The notes below the pieces were generated by a model that worked only from the letters and a program-made list of their open reading frames with translations, had not been told where the DNA came from and did not search any database. Made by a program: the position numbers and the translations under genes. Below, one piece after another: positions 35,442 to 46,484 of a stretch of DNA of 64,000 bases; the stretch's first letter is position 1, and each line of letters begins with the position of its first letter. The stretch spans positions 1,991,001-2,055,000 of the forward strand of contig JAWNZC010000234.1 in the NCBI GenBank assembly GCA_035771165.1, given 5' to 3'. The DNA comes from Paragorgia papillata (lineage: Eukaryota > Cnidaria > Anthozoa > Scleralcyonacea > Coralliidae).

Positions 35442-35724
35442 CAGGGGCAGATCCAGTATTTTTTTAAAGAGGGGGTTGACACCTCTAGGGGGTCCAGGGT
35501 ATGCTTCCCTGGAAAAATTTTGATTTCTGATACCCTGAAATGCTATTTCCTGCATTTTGGGGACAATATTTGGATCAGAAATAGTGATTTTTATACGCTA
35601 TATTATACCCTAAACACAAATGATATATTATATATAATATAATATACCGTTCAAAGAATACATATATAATAGGCCAGGGGGGTTGCAACCCCCATAACCC
35701 CCCCCCCCCTTGGATCCGCCACTG
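35442..35724. mobile_element. hAT-like MITE with 5-bp target duplication
   Basis: 283 bp with CAGGGGCAGATCCAG and (complement) CAGTGGCGGATCCAAG ends, and CATAA directly repeated at 35437-35441 and 35725-35729. CAGGGGCGGATCCAG ends are a familiar hAT-type signature. The usual duplication is 8 bp, but 5-bp hAT groups are known. Confidence 0.75.
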
Positions 35725-35919
35725 CATAAGCTTCATGTATGTGTATTCCTCCCTTAGCACAGTGTCACTAGGATACAACTTGAAATTAAATTTGTGGACA
35801 GATTCAAGTGACATGGATAAAATTATGGTGAATATCACACACTTGAAAACTTGGCCTAAATAGTTCGGAAGAACTGAATACACAAATTCACTTACGTTTT
35901 CAGAATGTTGTTCCGCAAA

Positions 35920-36592
35920 ACCATTCTTGGTTTTCATCTGACGTCACGGCGGCCATATTGGTTCACAGAAACAATGAAATCGAAATGTGGCCATATTGGT
36001 GCACAATCTTTATCCTATAGGAATTTAACTCTATTTTTATTCAAATATTTCGTAGTGTTTCACCACCCCAACCGGGCCACCGATCACGTGAGTGAAAACG
36101 ATCCACTAAGCGATATTTTTATACCTGCATGACGCTGTCTTTAACGTTGTTTGAGGTTTTGAAAACGAAAGACGTTTGTATTTGTTTCGGACTACAAAAT
36201 AAGCTTAGGAAAAACTAAAAGACAAAAACAACGTAAAAAATGCAGCTGACAGCACCGCTGACAAAATGTCAATGAAAAATGTCTTTAAAGGTGCATTACT
36301 ATTGTAATGTACGTGCGCATGTACGAAACTATTAATGTTTACATCTCTATTTACCAAAAATATACTGATACCTCATTCAAGATTGTAAGCTTTTCTTGTT
36401 TCCTCTTCATTACTTGTACTTGAAACGAAACATTTTTAGCGGAAATAGAAGAAATCCGAAGAAATATCCACGCCGAATCACTTGGGTTTCTGCTCCGAAA
36501 GGTTTAGACTGTGTGAGTACTTGATGTAATTATCTACGAATGTATTGTTTGTGAGGCTCACAAAAACAAGATGGCGGATCACGCGCAGACTA
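35920..36592 (+). repeat. Dispersed repeat carrying the minisatellite-like unit
   Basis: 35925-36010 contains TTGGTTCACAGAAACAATGA, GGCCATATTGGTGCAC and ATCTTTATCC, and matches 61613-61700. The right part, 36360-36592, has an inverted copy at 38090-38345 (TCTTCATTACTTGTAC, AATTATCTACGAATGT). Confidence 0.65.
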
Positions 36593-36845
36593 CGTACGGA
36601 GTGTAAAGCCCTAATCAAACGAGAACGCAAGTCATCGCAAGTTGGCAGTCAGAATTTCTGTGGCGGTCGTTCGGACACCCGAATTAACAAAATAAAGGTT
36701 TCATGAGTGTTTTAAACAAGTTTTAACTTTGTCACGGTACATGATATTTTCGGGAAACTATTCAGAGCGGCTGGCTGAGATAGCGTGACGGCCAACTTGC
36801 GATGACTTGCGTTCTCGTTTGATTAGGGCTTAAAGCACCTTTAAG
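36283..36845. mobile_element. CTTTAAAGGTGC inverted-repeat element with inner Harbinger-like MITE
   Basis: Outer ends CTTTAAAGGTGC and GCACCTTTAAG. An inner 224-bp element (36607-36830) has near-identical ends AGCCCTAATCAAACGAGAAC, flanked by TAA on both sides (36604-36606 and 36831-36833), the 3-bp duplication expected of PIF/Harbinger-type elements. Confidence 0.7.
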
Positions 36846-38089
36846 TTTTAGCGAATTAGCGGAGACACTCATGTACGTTTTTGTAACCGGAAATCTTGTC
36901 AAATCAGTACAAAATGGCGCCGGCTTTGTGGAAACGCTTTGTACTTAGATACTTAAATTGTTTTCACGCGGTGATTGGTTAAAATCGTGTTTCTATAAGT
37001 AAAATGGATTATAAAACATGAGCATATCTTTATGTGATATACAAACTGATAAAAATAACTGATGCAGAGAAATGTTTATTTTTACCGATTATTTTGGGTC
37101 TTACAAACTGTTTTAGCTGAGAAAATCAAACAAATTAAACGAGCCGAAAGCTAGCCTAGTGAACTCTATATAAGGACTGGAACGATACCTACAAACCAAA
37201 TTTTGAAGCCGTCATGGAGGCTGACATGCAGGGCAACCCCAGTCCTCTTTATATGCAAGAAAATCTTTATTTTTTAAGTTATATTTTGTTATGAACCAAT
37301 TACAAAGAAATGCAAACATGCTACAGTAATAGATATTTCTTCTAAAGTCTTTTAGCAGCAAAAACGTAGCTTGAATATTTGACAAAAAAAAACACAATTT
37401 GAGTCCGAAACCGCGCGGATCTCTTGATTTTTTGTATGGTGTTGAGGTATCAAAAGTCAAGAAAAAAGTCTATAAACTATCTTGAATCAAATAAAGATAG
37501 CATTAATCAAGTCCTTTAAAGCCTGCTGAAATCTAGTGGCTATAATCTGTCGAGCATATGGATGCTGACATGATCAATAAAAATCATAAATATTAAATTT
37601 TCTGAAAAGTCAAAAAATCAAACAAAACACAGAAATACGAACCGAACAGTGTTTTAAAGGCATCAAAGATAAAAAATATATGTGGTCTTATAATGATTCA
37701 AAAGGTATGAGGAGACTATTCATAAGAGCAAAGGCACAGCTTGACAGGGTTGCAAGAATTCATAAAATAAAGACGAACAAATACTAAATAAAACCTGAAT
37801 TTTCGTCAGGAGTTTCCATCAATCCAAGCAAAATTTTGCTTTTGTTTTGCAATATATTTCCTCCTTCGATCTATTTTTGCCAGCAAACATACCTCAGACA
37901 GAAAGGATAATGATTCTAATACATACTGGCTTCGTTATATCAATTCTAAGGAAGTTCAACTACAAAAAAAAAATGGGCCATTGTTCTGTTTTCTACCGCT
38001 CCTTGGACATTCGTTCATTGCCCCCAGCAGCCGGAAGTTTGGCTTCATCCAATCAGGGCCAACAATTATGGATTCAATGGTTCTGCCCA
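36846..38089. other. Intron sequence, nothing recognised
   Basis: AT-rich. No exon-like frame or inverted element was identified. Confidence 0.4.
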
Positions 38090-38345
38090 TGATTCCGCCA
38101 TCTTTGTTTTAAGGGCCCTCAAAACAGACATTCGTAGATAATTACATGAAGTACTCTGCTCAGTGTAAACCGTTAGGAGCAACATGGCCGAAAATTAAGC
38201 GATTCGGCGAGGACATCTTTTCGGATTTCTTCTATTTCTTCTGAAAATGTTTTGTTTTGGGTACAAGTAATGAAGAGGAAGCAATAAAAGCTTATAATCT
38301 TGAATAAAGTATCAGTATATATTTTTATATATTTTTTGTAACTAA
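38090..38345 (-). repeat. Inverted copy of 36360-36592
   Basis: The - strand shares TCTTCATTACTTGTAC, AGAAATAGAAGAAATCCGAA and AATTATCTACGAATGT with 36360-36592. Confidence 0.75.
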
Positions 38346-38401
38346 AGAAGTAAATATTAGTTTCGTACATACGCAGAACAGACAGGACAGCACTTTTAAT
38401 T

Positions 38402-39030
38402 TCCTCTGACATTTTCCTCATGAATTATTAATGATTTTTTATTAATGAGTATTAAAGGAGAATTTTATGTACGTCACAGTTACGTATATTCCGAGAAAGG
38501 CGTTTAAAACTTATAGTAACCCTTCAAATTCGGTTTACGTTTTCAAAATGGCCGTTAATTTACATTTCAAAAAACGAGTTCGGTAACCCAAAATTTGTTT
38601 TGCATTAAAACATTTCTTTAAATTTGAGTAATCAATTGGAAGATTTAAAAAAAATTCTGTAGATCCAATTTTTTTTATATGGTTTTCATTTTTATGGTTT
38701 TCTATTTTTCAAAAAAGAAATTTTTTTTAAATCTTCCTAATGATTACTTCAATTTAAAGAAATGTTTTAATGGGAAAAAATTGGAGTGACCGAACTCGTT
38801 TTTGAAATAAATTGGATTAAATGTAAATTTATGGCCATTTTGAAACGTCACTGTTGTCATAGCAACGACTGCAACACTTTATCTGTTAATTAACAGTATT
38901 TCATGCCTTGAACATTATTCTATGCAAAACGTCAGTTTCACTGTTTTCCGAAATATTCATGATGGGCAGTTTCTGAGGTTGAAACTTGCATCTCTTCAAC
39001 TTTTCAAGAAACAGTAGAGAGCCACCTTAA
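38402..39030. mobile_element. TTAAGGTGGCTCC MITE missing its left end, joined to a CATTAATAATTCATGA end
   Basis: The right end AGAGAGCCACCTTAA and the arms (AAAATGGCC, CGTCACTGTTGTCATAGCAA, AAAACATTTCTTTAAATTTG) match the 14.4-15.7 kb family. The left tip is absent; instead a TTCCTCATGAATTATTAATG end (38412-38432) adjoins. Confidence 0.65.
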
Positions 39031-39124
39031 AGTGACTCTTAAGCAACTGAACGACTAACTTTAGTGCATTTACAGTATTGATCAATTTCACTTTATTCAG
39101 TATTTCATCTGAATTGGCTTCATC

Positions 39125-39340
39125 ACGTCTTCTGTTCATCTATAACTGAACAGACAACAAAAAAATGGAATCTATTTGTTTTATACAATACAAAAATTTA
39201 AAAGGTTTTTATCGAAACTCTTGCCGGATTTGGGGGCATGAAGAAGGAAAAAAGCAAGTTAGCTGACGTGATCGTCTGTCTTCTAATAGATCACGGGCAA
39301 CAACCAATGAAAACACGCATAGCAACCAGGGTATTGTATA
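39125..39340 (+). repeat. Dispersed repeat, copy 2 (see 517-742)
   Basis: Same orientation and start as copy 1. It lacks about 8 bp around CTGACGTGATC and lacks the TA run. Confidence 0.8.
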
Positions 39341-41618
39341 CATTTTTTCTCGTTGCGGGCGAATCACAGGACACTTATTCCATGCATGTTGGTAACCTTT
39401 GACCAATTTATATCGGTATAAAAAAATCTAATCCTCTAATCTTCGCCTAACTATTCTAACACTTTTAAATGTGGGTACCACACGGAGATTCTCCCTAAGA
39501 TTCTCCTTAAGATTCTCCCTAATTAATCTCGAAGAAGAATTCACTGGAAGGATGAGCCGTGATCAAGTGAAGAATTAACTGATTATTTCTGTGGCACTCA
39601 GTGGCTTACACACAAATCACATTATCCCTTAATTAAGTTAAATTCATTTTACACGCAAAGCGTCTGATTATATCACGTAGCTAAAGCGTTTATCGCACTT
39701 AAAGTAAAGGTAAGGCAGTGAAGTCACCCAAATGTTTTTAAGGTTTGAGATAATTACCCATGCGTGGGATGATTTTTATCTTAATAAATATTCTTGATAT
39801 GACGATATGACAGGATTTCGTATTGACCGCATGCAAGACAAGAATTTCAAATAACCAATTGACAAGTCGGAAGAAATATGTTTTCAATTGTCGATTTAAC
39901 ACTTATTTGGCATTACTGATAGTGGTGTTTTATTAATCTGGACGGATTTAATTCGTGGTAAACCCTTTAACGGGCACGTTTCTGCAAGAGGTTCTCAGAC
40001 TCAGTTGACAAGTGAAGTTGTCTGGCGCGGTTAGCCAGACTAAAATATGTATAGGTAGGGAGAAAAAAGTTGGATTGCCTGTTAAAGGGTTAATTATGAA
40101 TTCGTTGATTAGTTGAAGTAACCCAACGAAGTGAATCTTTTCCGAAACATTCATTAATGTTCTGGTTAACTATACGTACCAGGGCTCTTCCCTTGACAAG
40201 TTAAATCGTCTGGCGTTAGACATGCAGAGTAATGTAAAGTTACTGCATGCACATGCGCCCCCTTTAGAATACCCCAACTGCGCCCCATGAACTATATTTG
40301 CTAAAATAGATATAAAATAGTATGGCTGTCCATTGCATGTAGTTTGTTACTGAATATTCTGCTTTCTTAAATTCATGTTGTGTGTGGTCGCAAGGGGTAG
40401 ACAGGAGAGTTGCTGCTCCGTAAGATATTTTATTCCGGCAAATGGTAAGCCTGTCGGCCAATTTCGTGTCGTTCTTATGCTGTACATGTATAACGTTTCT
40501 GTGAGTTAATCATACATGGGAGAACAATGACAACAACAATCTCCCCTAAAGGCACCGCCCCTAATACGAAACCAGTCAGACTCTGTATGGTTCGTCACTC
40601 GACTCACTCGGAGTAGGATTTAATATCATTACTGTGCTAAAATATATTTTGGGTTTCATCGAAAAAGAAAAAAACCACACTCGTCTTTCTTGAATATTAC
40701 ATTCCACTTCAAGAAGCTAGTAAAGAGTCGCGCAGGTTTAAAATTTTGCCCCATTTACACCAGAAGTTAATCGGAAGCGCCTGTTCTCAAAAATGTCTGG
40801 GATTTTCAACATTCCAAGTATTTAAAAAGTTATCGCGGTTTTACTTTTCCTACCGAGACTTGGGGTCGCCAAAAGCCACAGAGACTTGCGGTACAAGGAA
40901 AGAAAATTTCAAAATTGCTGGACACATTTCAGTAACCTTGCAGATATCAATGTATCAGGCTGCAAATTTACAGACGATTCTAATAAATACTGTAGAACTG
41001 GACTTTTAGCTTTTTTAAGTTTGTACTTTATAGGGAGCGGTCATAAGTAAGTTCTAACCCTGAGCGGAGGATATTCTTAATTTTTCAAAAATAAATTCAT
41101 GCCCCTAGCATTGTCGGATAGGATTTGGTACCCCATTCAGAAACTGGTCTCAATATTTTCATATCCCATCGTGAAAAATCGTAACAAGATACAGTATTTG
41201 TTTTAAGAAGGATTAACATATAGCTTGTTTAATATTGCATACATTGGATCATTCATCCAATGACAACTACACAAAATTACCATTTTAACTAAAATTTATA
41301 TAATACTAGTAAAACTACTTGGTCCCAGACCATTACATCCGGATTTGCAAATTTTCCCACCAACTGATCCAAGCTGGCAGCCTTCAAGTGGTTACCCGAT
41401 TTTGGCCCTAATGTCCCCTGTAGTTGAAGCCTTAGAAATGCTTAACCTTATTCTCGCGACCGACAGCAGTTGAACAAGTCTTCTTCTTCAAGACTTTAAG
41501 AACAAAACGAATCCGTGCGATTGTGTATCTTGAAATTTGAATGTATAAATACACCACCATTTTCTATCACTTTTAAACTTTGTACCGTAGTCGTAGTCCT
41601 TGTCTGAATCTTAAATCC
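39341..41618. other. Intron sequence without recognised genes
   Basis: Holds a TTAACCCTTTAAC-type inverted element (39958-40092) and a fragment of the tRNA-SINE tail (TATGGTTCGTCACTCG at 40588). No exon-like frame was found. Confidence 0.5.
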
Positions 41619-42410
41619 CTTTTAGCTCTTCATACACGAGCTTAATATAAGGCCTGGCCAAACGCTTTCAACATCGCATTCAACATCATTCAACATTGTT
41701 GAACGATGTTGAATAGTGTTGAAAGCACGAGTGGCCAAATTAATTCAACATCGTTCAACATTCATGAATGACAATTAATTGAACGCGGGCTACCACAAAA
41801 GCTGGAATCGACAATATCCCTCATGGCGCATGTCTCTGTTCAACAAAGTTGAATGAAATGTGGCCAAATGCGTTCAACACCTTTCAACATTTTGAGAACA
41901 ATAGAAATGTTGAACGCGTGTTGAACGAAAATTTGAACATGTTCAAATTTCGTTCTCAAATTCATTAATAATTCATGAACCGAAAACAAAGGAAATCAGG
42001 ACCGAGACGGAGATTTTGATATCGGAGGAAGAAATTACATAAATTAAGCCAACTTTCGCCCCGATTTTCTCTTAAAATACTGATTTGTTTGACAAAAGTC
42101 TCGGTGTTTGGAAATCCTGATGAAACACTCCTCCTCGTGTATGATATATAAGTTAACTTCAACATCATCCAACACCATTCAACAACATTCAACATCATTC
42201 AACAGGGGTGCCCAAACGCTTTCAACATGTTGAATTCAACAATGTTGAACGATGTTGAATGAAATGTTGAAAGCGTTTGGGCCAGGCTTTTAATAGAACT
42301 GAGAAGGTGGAATGGATAGCGTAATGCGGTAGAGGGTAACGCATTACGCTATCCATTCCACCTTCTTAGCTCTACTGTATTATATTAAGCCCGTATATGG
42401 AGAGCTAAAG
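41619..42410. mobile_element. Three-level nested inverted-repeat elements
   Basis: Outer ends CTTTTAGCTCTTCATACACG (41619) and CGTATATGGAGAGCTAAAG (42410) are inverted. Inside, 41650-42291 has ends GGCCTGGCCAAACGCTTTCA and its complement, filled with CAACATCGTTCAACA palindromes. Inside that, 41961-42160 is a CATTAATAATTCATGA MITE. A hairpin at 42297-42370 (AATGGATAGCGTAATGCGGT) completes the outer element. Its flank AAGCCTCTGCGGAGGAGAGA recurs at 62801. Confidence 0.8.
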
Positions 42411-42574
42411 AAGCCTCTGCGGAGGAGAGAAACTCCTACCACTAGAGCACGCAAACGTACCAAATGCGTGGAAGTGTAAAACGTATCATATCACCTCAAC
42501 TAGGTACATCTCATATGCAGACGTTACTGTTGGAAAAACACGATATCTATAGTTTCAATTTTAATTTCAAGGCT

Positions 42575-42690
42575 CAGTAAGCTGTATGATTAGAGCGTCC
42601 AAGCGGTCACTCGAATGTTTGATCCCTGTCAAACTAGCGCTCAGATTATTTATACTTGACGAATTAACGTCTACCAAACGTCTTTGACAT
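42575..42690 (+). mobile_element. tRNA-like SINE relic
   Basis: TATGATTAGAGCGTCC (A-box-like) and GTTTGATCCCTGTC (B-box-like), followed by ACGTCTACCAAACGTCT. The same tail follows a similar head at 44690-44801. Confidence 0.5.
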
Positions 42691-42996
42691 TACACATCAA
42701 GCTCGCAAACGTACCACATGCACTACATGTGTACGTACAACTCACCATGCATATACATATAGATACATACATTTAGGGAAGCTCTCTTTTACAGAGCTTT
42801 TCTGCTTAATTATTACATATTAATTTCGCTTTAACTATACATCACATATATACAAACGCAGCAGATACGACTATGAATTTGCAACCTAGCTCTCTACCTG
42901 AGCTTCATAAGCTCAATGGTTAGAACGTCTAATCCATAGTATGCAGTATGCAGTACGCAGGCTACTAATCCACTGATCTCTATATAACTGGATTGC

Positions 42997-44067
42997 GGGA
43001 GCACGTTAGAATGTGATAGTTCTTATAAATAAACTAAACTTTACTTACCTAAGTTGTTGACGTTTTGTGCGAGTCGCCGAGTTCGACAAAACCGCTGATA
43101 ATATGAGCCACCGACGAGCGAGCCGAATACTCTCCGAAGATACGCGAGGGCGGAGCGGGAAGGGAAAAGAGAAGTGGAGTGCAACTACCGAGCACGTGAT
43201 GGCTTTCAGCCAATAAAATAGTCCGATTAGAAATAGCTTTTCTCCTTATGCTCGTAGCAGACTAGCAGTGGCTCGTAGCAGTAGATCGTATATAGATCGT
43301 ATAAAGATCGAGCCAAATACACTAAAATTATCATATTCTACGACTCATTCAGTAACTACTAACTACCCTATTAAAGTTCTTGTAAGAATTTCATTAAAAA
43401 TAATGAATAGTTTTAACACAAAAGGATCAGTACTCGTACTGGTCGATCGTTCCACAGACTCGTCTCCTCTTCTTCTCGCACGAACTCACGAAGGAAATAA
43501 ATGAAACTTCCCAAAAGTTGCACGATTCAGTTGGTTGACCTTGCCGAATCTAACTCCTTTTGTATATGTTGTGGGCTTCGATATTGAGATCATATCCTGG
43601 AGCGTCGACAAACAAACCCGCGATGGCGCGATTCTGACAATAAAAATTCAAAATGACTTATAACTTTATATTCATGAAAGCCAATGGTTTTCTCATCAGA
43701 GTCCAAATTGATAAATCATTCAACGAAAACAACTTACGTCCTGCTGTGAATATCACGAATATCGGGTTTTTCGCGTTGGTTAACGTTGTCTCAGTATTCA
43801 CGTATAATTATTGTGCATAGCAATACTCTATGTGCATAGCAACAAGCTATGTGCATAGCAATGTGCTACGAGAACTGTGTCGAAAGATATCCCGGTAGTT
43901 GCACTCCGCTCCGCCCTCGCGTATCTTCGGAGAGTATTCGGCTCGCTCGTCGGGGGCTCATATTATCAGCGGTTTTGTCGAACTCGGCGACTCGCACAAA
44001 ACGTCAAATAAACTAAACTTTACTTACCTAAGTTGTTATAAGAACTATCACATTCTAACGTGCTCCC
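42997..44067. mobile_element. GGGAGCACG long-TIR element with a flipped block
   Basis: 1,071 bp with inverted arms of about 170 bp (GGGAGCACGTTAGAATGTGA, GCGAGTCGCCGAGTTCGACA, GAAGATACGCGAGGGCGGAG). A 32-bp block is in the same orientation in both arms (43028-43059 and 44006-44037) although its surroundings are inverted. The interior has three tandem TGTGCATAGCAA units at 43813-43860. Ends resemble the 54921-55554 element. Confidence 0.8.
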
Positions 44068-44689
44068 TTGCTTTAAGGTGAGGTAATACGGGCAACATTG
44101 CCGTTTGTTTGGTTTGTTTAGAATTTTCTCCATTCTCGTACCCAGACCCGCGCGTCGTGCTGGTCAGCAGTAAACATTTTGAAGCCACTGGTGGCCATAT
44201 TGGTACTCCAGGTCCAGTGCACCTTGCGGGCTTAGGAGCAGTATTAAAGAGTCTATTGGGTGAGTCGGAAAAGCCGTAAAACAATTGTCAGATGAATTTA
44301 CTGTTACCATTGGAAAACAGAAGGAAAATATACATACTTCAAGGCTTTGTAAAGACGTGTTTTACTACCATAGGTATATAAATAGTTTCATAATGAAGTT
44401 ATTCATGACTATTTTCGTTGGGGTTTTTACGTGTTTTGTTATAGCGGCAAGTTTATCGATTACTGGGCAGAGTAAAAAAACACGAAATAACACGTTTTAC
44501 GCTTAATAATACCAAGAAATGCAAAAAACTAAGCTTCTAAACCTTTTATAGTCTTCTTTGTTTGATACCAATAGCATAAATGTTCCTAATGTAGCTCTTT
44601 TTGTCTCTTTTCGTGCTACGAAAACATACAAAGTTTCTGTGGCGGCCATCTTGGTCATCACCGGAGGCTTCATTTTTGGAGCAATCCAG

Positions 44690-44801
44690 TTATATTGAGA
44701 TGAGTGGTCTGATTGGTCATTAGAAGGTTGCAAGGTTCCATCCCCTGTCTGGGGCTCTGTTTGGTAGTACTTAAGTTCGACGAACGTCTACCAAACGTCT
44801 G
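44690..44801 (+). mobile_element. tRNA-like SINE relic with ACGTCTACCAAACGTCTG tail
   Basis: B-box-like GGTTCCATCCCC and a tail shared with 42575-42690. Confidence 0.5.
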
Positions 44802-45016
44802 TTAAAAGTTCCTATTCTTTGCAGTGTTGGAACAGTTACTCTACTCAGTTTTTGTAATTAGCTACAGTTACATTACAGGGCAACTATACGTTTCCGTTAA
44901 AGTCGGGAAAGTTCAATCTAAAACCGAAGAAATAATTGAAACCAGTCACTCGGTTCCACATTTATGAACTGTCTAAGTTTGAGTTTTTGCTCCTTTTGCT
45001 GAGTTCTCCACAACGT

Positions 45017-45379
45017 CAACCTCGTTCCCAGGGCCTTTTTGAAATTGGTAGGGCGGGAAAAGGACCTGGCTTCGGCTGGTGGACTCTGCATTTTCATTGG
45101 TTGTGTGCTTTTCTTAAACATTCCTCGGGAAACATATTTATGCATCGTTTTGTGCCAGTTATGATCTGTACTAATAGCTTTAACGGAACCGCCAACGGGA
45201 CCAATGGGACCGCCATTACAATGAACTTCTCCCACTGGAGTACCATTACTCAGAATTATTTTGCATACTAAACTAAATTGCTAATTTATTACACCCAGTA
45301 TCTCTGGGTGCTGTGACCAGCCGATGCCAGGGCGTATTACCGCCCTCCCAATTTCAAAAAGACCCTGGGGACGAGGTTG
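45017..45379. mobile_element. CAACCTCGTTCCCAGGG MITE, copy 2
   Basis: Complete: CAACCTCGTTCCCAGGGCCT to GACCCTGGGGACGAGGTTG. The + strand frame through it (44936-45271) is repeat-derived. Confidence 0.9.
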
Positions 45380-45448
45380 AGTACTCGTGTGAAAGACTAC
45401 CGCGTCGAAATTAAGACTGGTACTAGTGCCTGTGATGTCATACCGGTA

Positions 45449-46274
45449 CATTCTCGTCCCCAGAGCCTCTCCCGTGCTGGCGCGCGTTAAAGGCTCTGGG
45501 GGAACCATATATCATCGCGATCTGATTGGTTGTTCAAATTCAAAGGCCTATATAACGATGGAGCTTATTATAGTGAATGTTTATAAATAAACAGTATTTG
45601 AGACACGAAAACTGACAACGAAGCACAATTCTAATCATAGTTCTAATCCGAACAATTTAATCGGACATTTTTCAAAGCAATCAACCCGTTTCCCCTTATA
45701 TAATTAAATCAAACACAGAAGACAGACATCAATTTGAAATCGATAGGCGATAGACGATATTAGACAGCAGTCACAGCACACTGCTGGCTGTTCGTGCATG
45801 GTACATATTAATAAGAATCTCATTGAAATATACACGTCAAATATAAACGAACGGTGCAACATATTAAAGAGAACTACCTTCACTAAAAGAAGCCGTAAAT
45901 ACGAAGAAATTCCGACGCGGCTCTAGTATTGCCAAGCTCTGAAGCGAACTCGTAAATTGTAATGCCTTTTGCCCCGCCGAATAAACGCGGCGATGAGCTA
46001 TACTCAGCAGGGACCTTCTTCGAACGGAATATACCACAATCAGAATTGTTGCAAAGTCAAACGAGTCAATACGAGACAGCCAAACTGCCAGAATCGAAAA
46101 CGAAAGGAAAATTATATTCTCGATTATATTGCAAAAAACTGCCGATGATCTCGTGTCCAACTCCCAAACCGCGAACTTAAACGCATGCGCTTTAGAAAGA
46201 ACACCAAAGAATCTTGGTATTCCGGTTTGGATTCCCCCAGAGCCTTTTCAGCGCGCCAGCACGGGAGAGAATGC
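45449..46274. mobile_element. Inverted-repeat element with CCAGAGCC...GGCTCTGGGG subterminal hairpins
   Basis: The left arm CATTCTCGTCCCCAGAGCCT, then CCCGTGCTGGCGCGC and AAAGGCTCTGGGGGAA, is matched by the inverted right arm at 46222-46274. About 830 bp, ending 210 bp before BMP exon 2. Confidence 0.75.
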
Positions 46275-46312
46275 CTAGAATTACCAATAATCGTTAATTT
46301 TAAAAAACTAAT

Positions 46313-46410
46313 TCCCAACCCACCACCCCAACCCTAACCCTAACCCCCCGCAAACCCTAAACCTAACCCTAACCCCCCAGTAGACCTAAACCTAACCACA
46401 ACCCTCCGGA
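46313..46410. repeat. Telomere-like minisatellite (CCCTAA/CCTAAC)
   Basis: Units such as ACCCTAACCCTAACCCCCC, just upstream of the splice acceptor. The complement shares CCGGAGGGTTGTGGTTAGGT with 16118-16137, so the unit is dispersed and not necessarily telomeric. Confidence 0.7.
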
Positions 46411-46484
46411 AAAATGAGTTCCTAATTCCTATCAGTCTGTTTTGTTAATTCTGTTTCTTTTCTTCTCTTTTCTTCTCTTCTCAG

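Larger units (their letters stand above)
33502..46484 (+). other. Phase-1 intron of the BMP5-8 gene
   Basis: A 12,983-bp intron with a GTGAGT donor and a TTCTCTTCTCAG acceptor, interrupting the propeptide. It is mostly made of inverted-repeat transposon relics, several nested, which are listed separately. No additional exon with TGF-beta similarity is visible inside it. Confidence 0.85.

Noticed and set aside
44393..44506. 37-residue hydrophobic micropeptide-like frame (MKLFMTIFVGVFTCFVIAAS...)
   Set aside because: Looks like a signal peptide, but lies within an intron with no splice or homology support; chance AT-rich hydrophobic frame is more likely.
44936..45271. 111-codon + strand frame
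   Set aside because: Runs through a CAACCTCGTTCCCAGGG MITE; similar peptides arise wherever that repeat is translated.
46313..46410. Chromosome end or true interstitial telomere
   Set aside because: The array is short and degenerate, and shares a longer non-telomeric unit with 16.1 kb.
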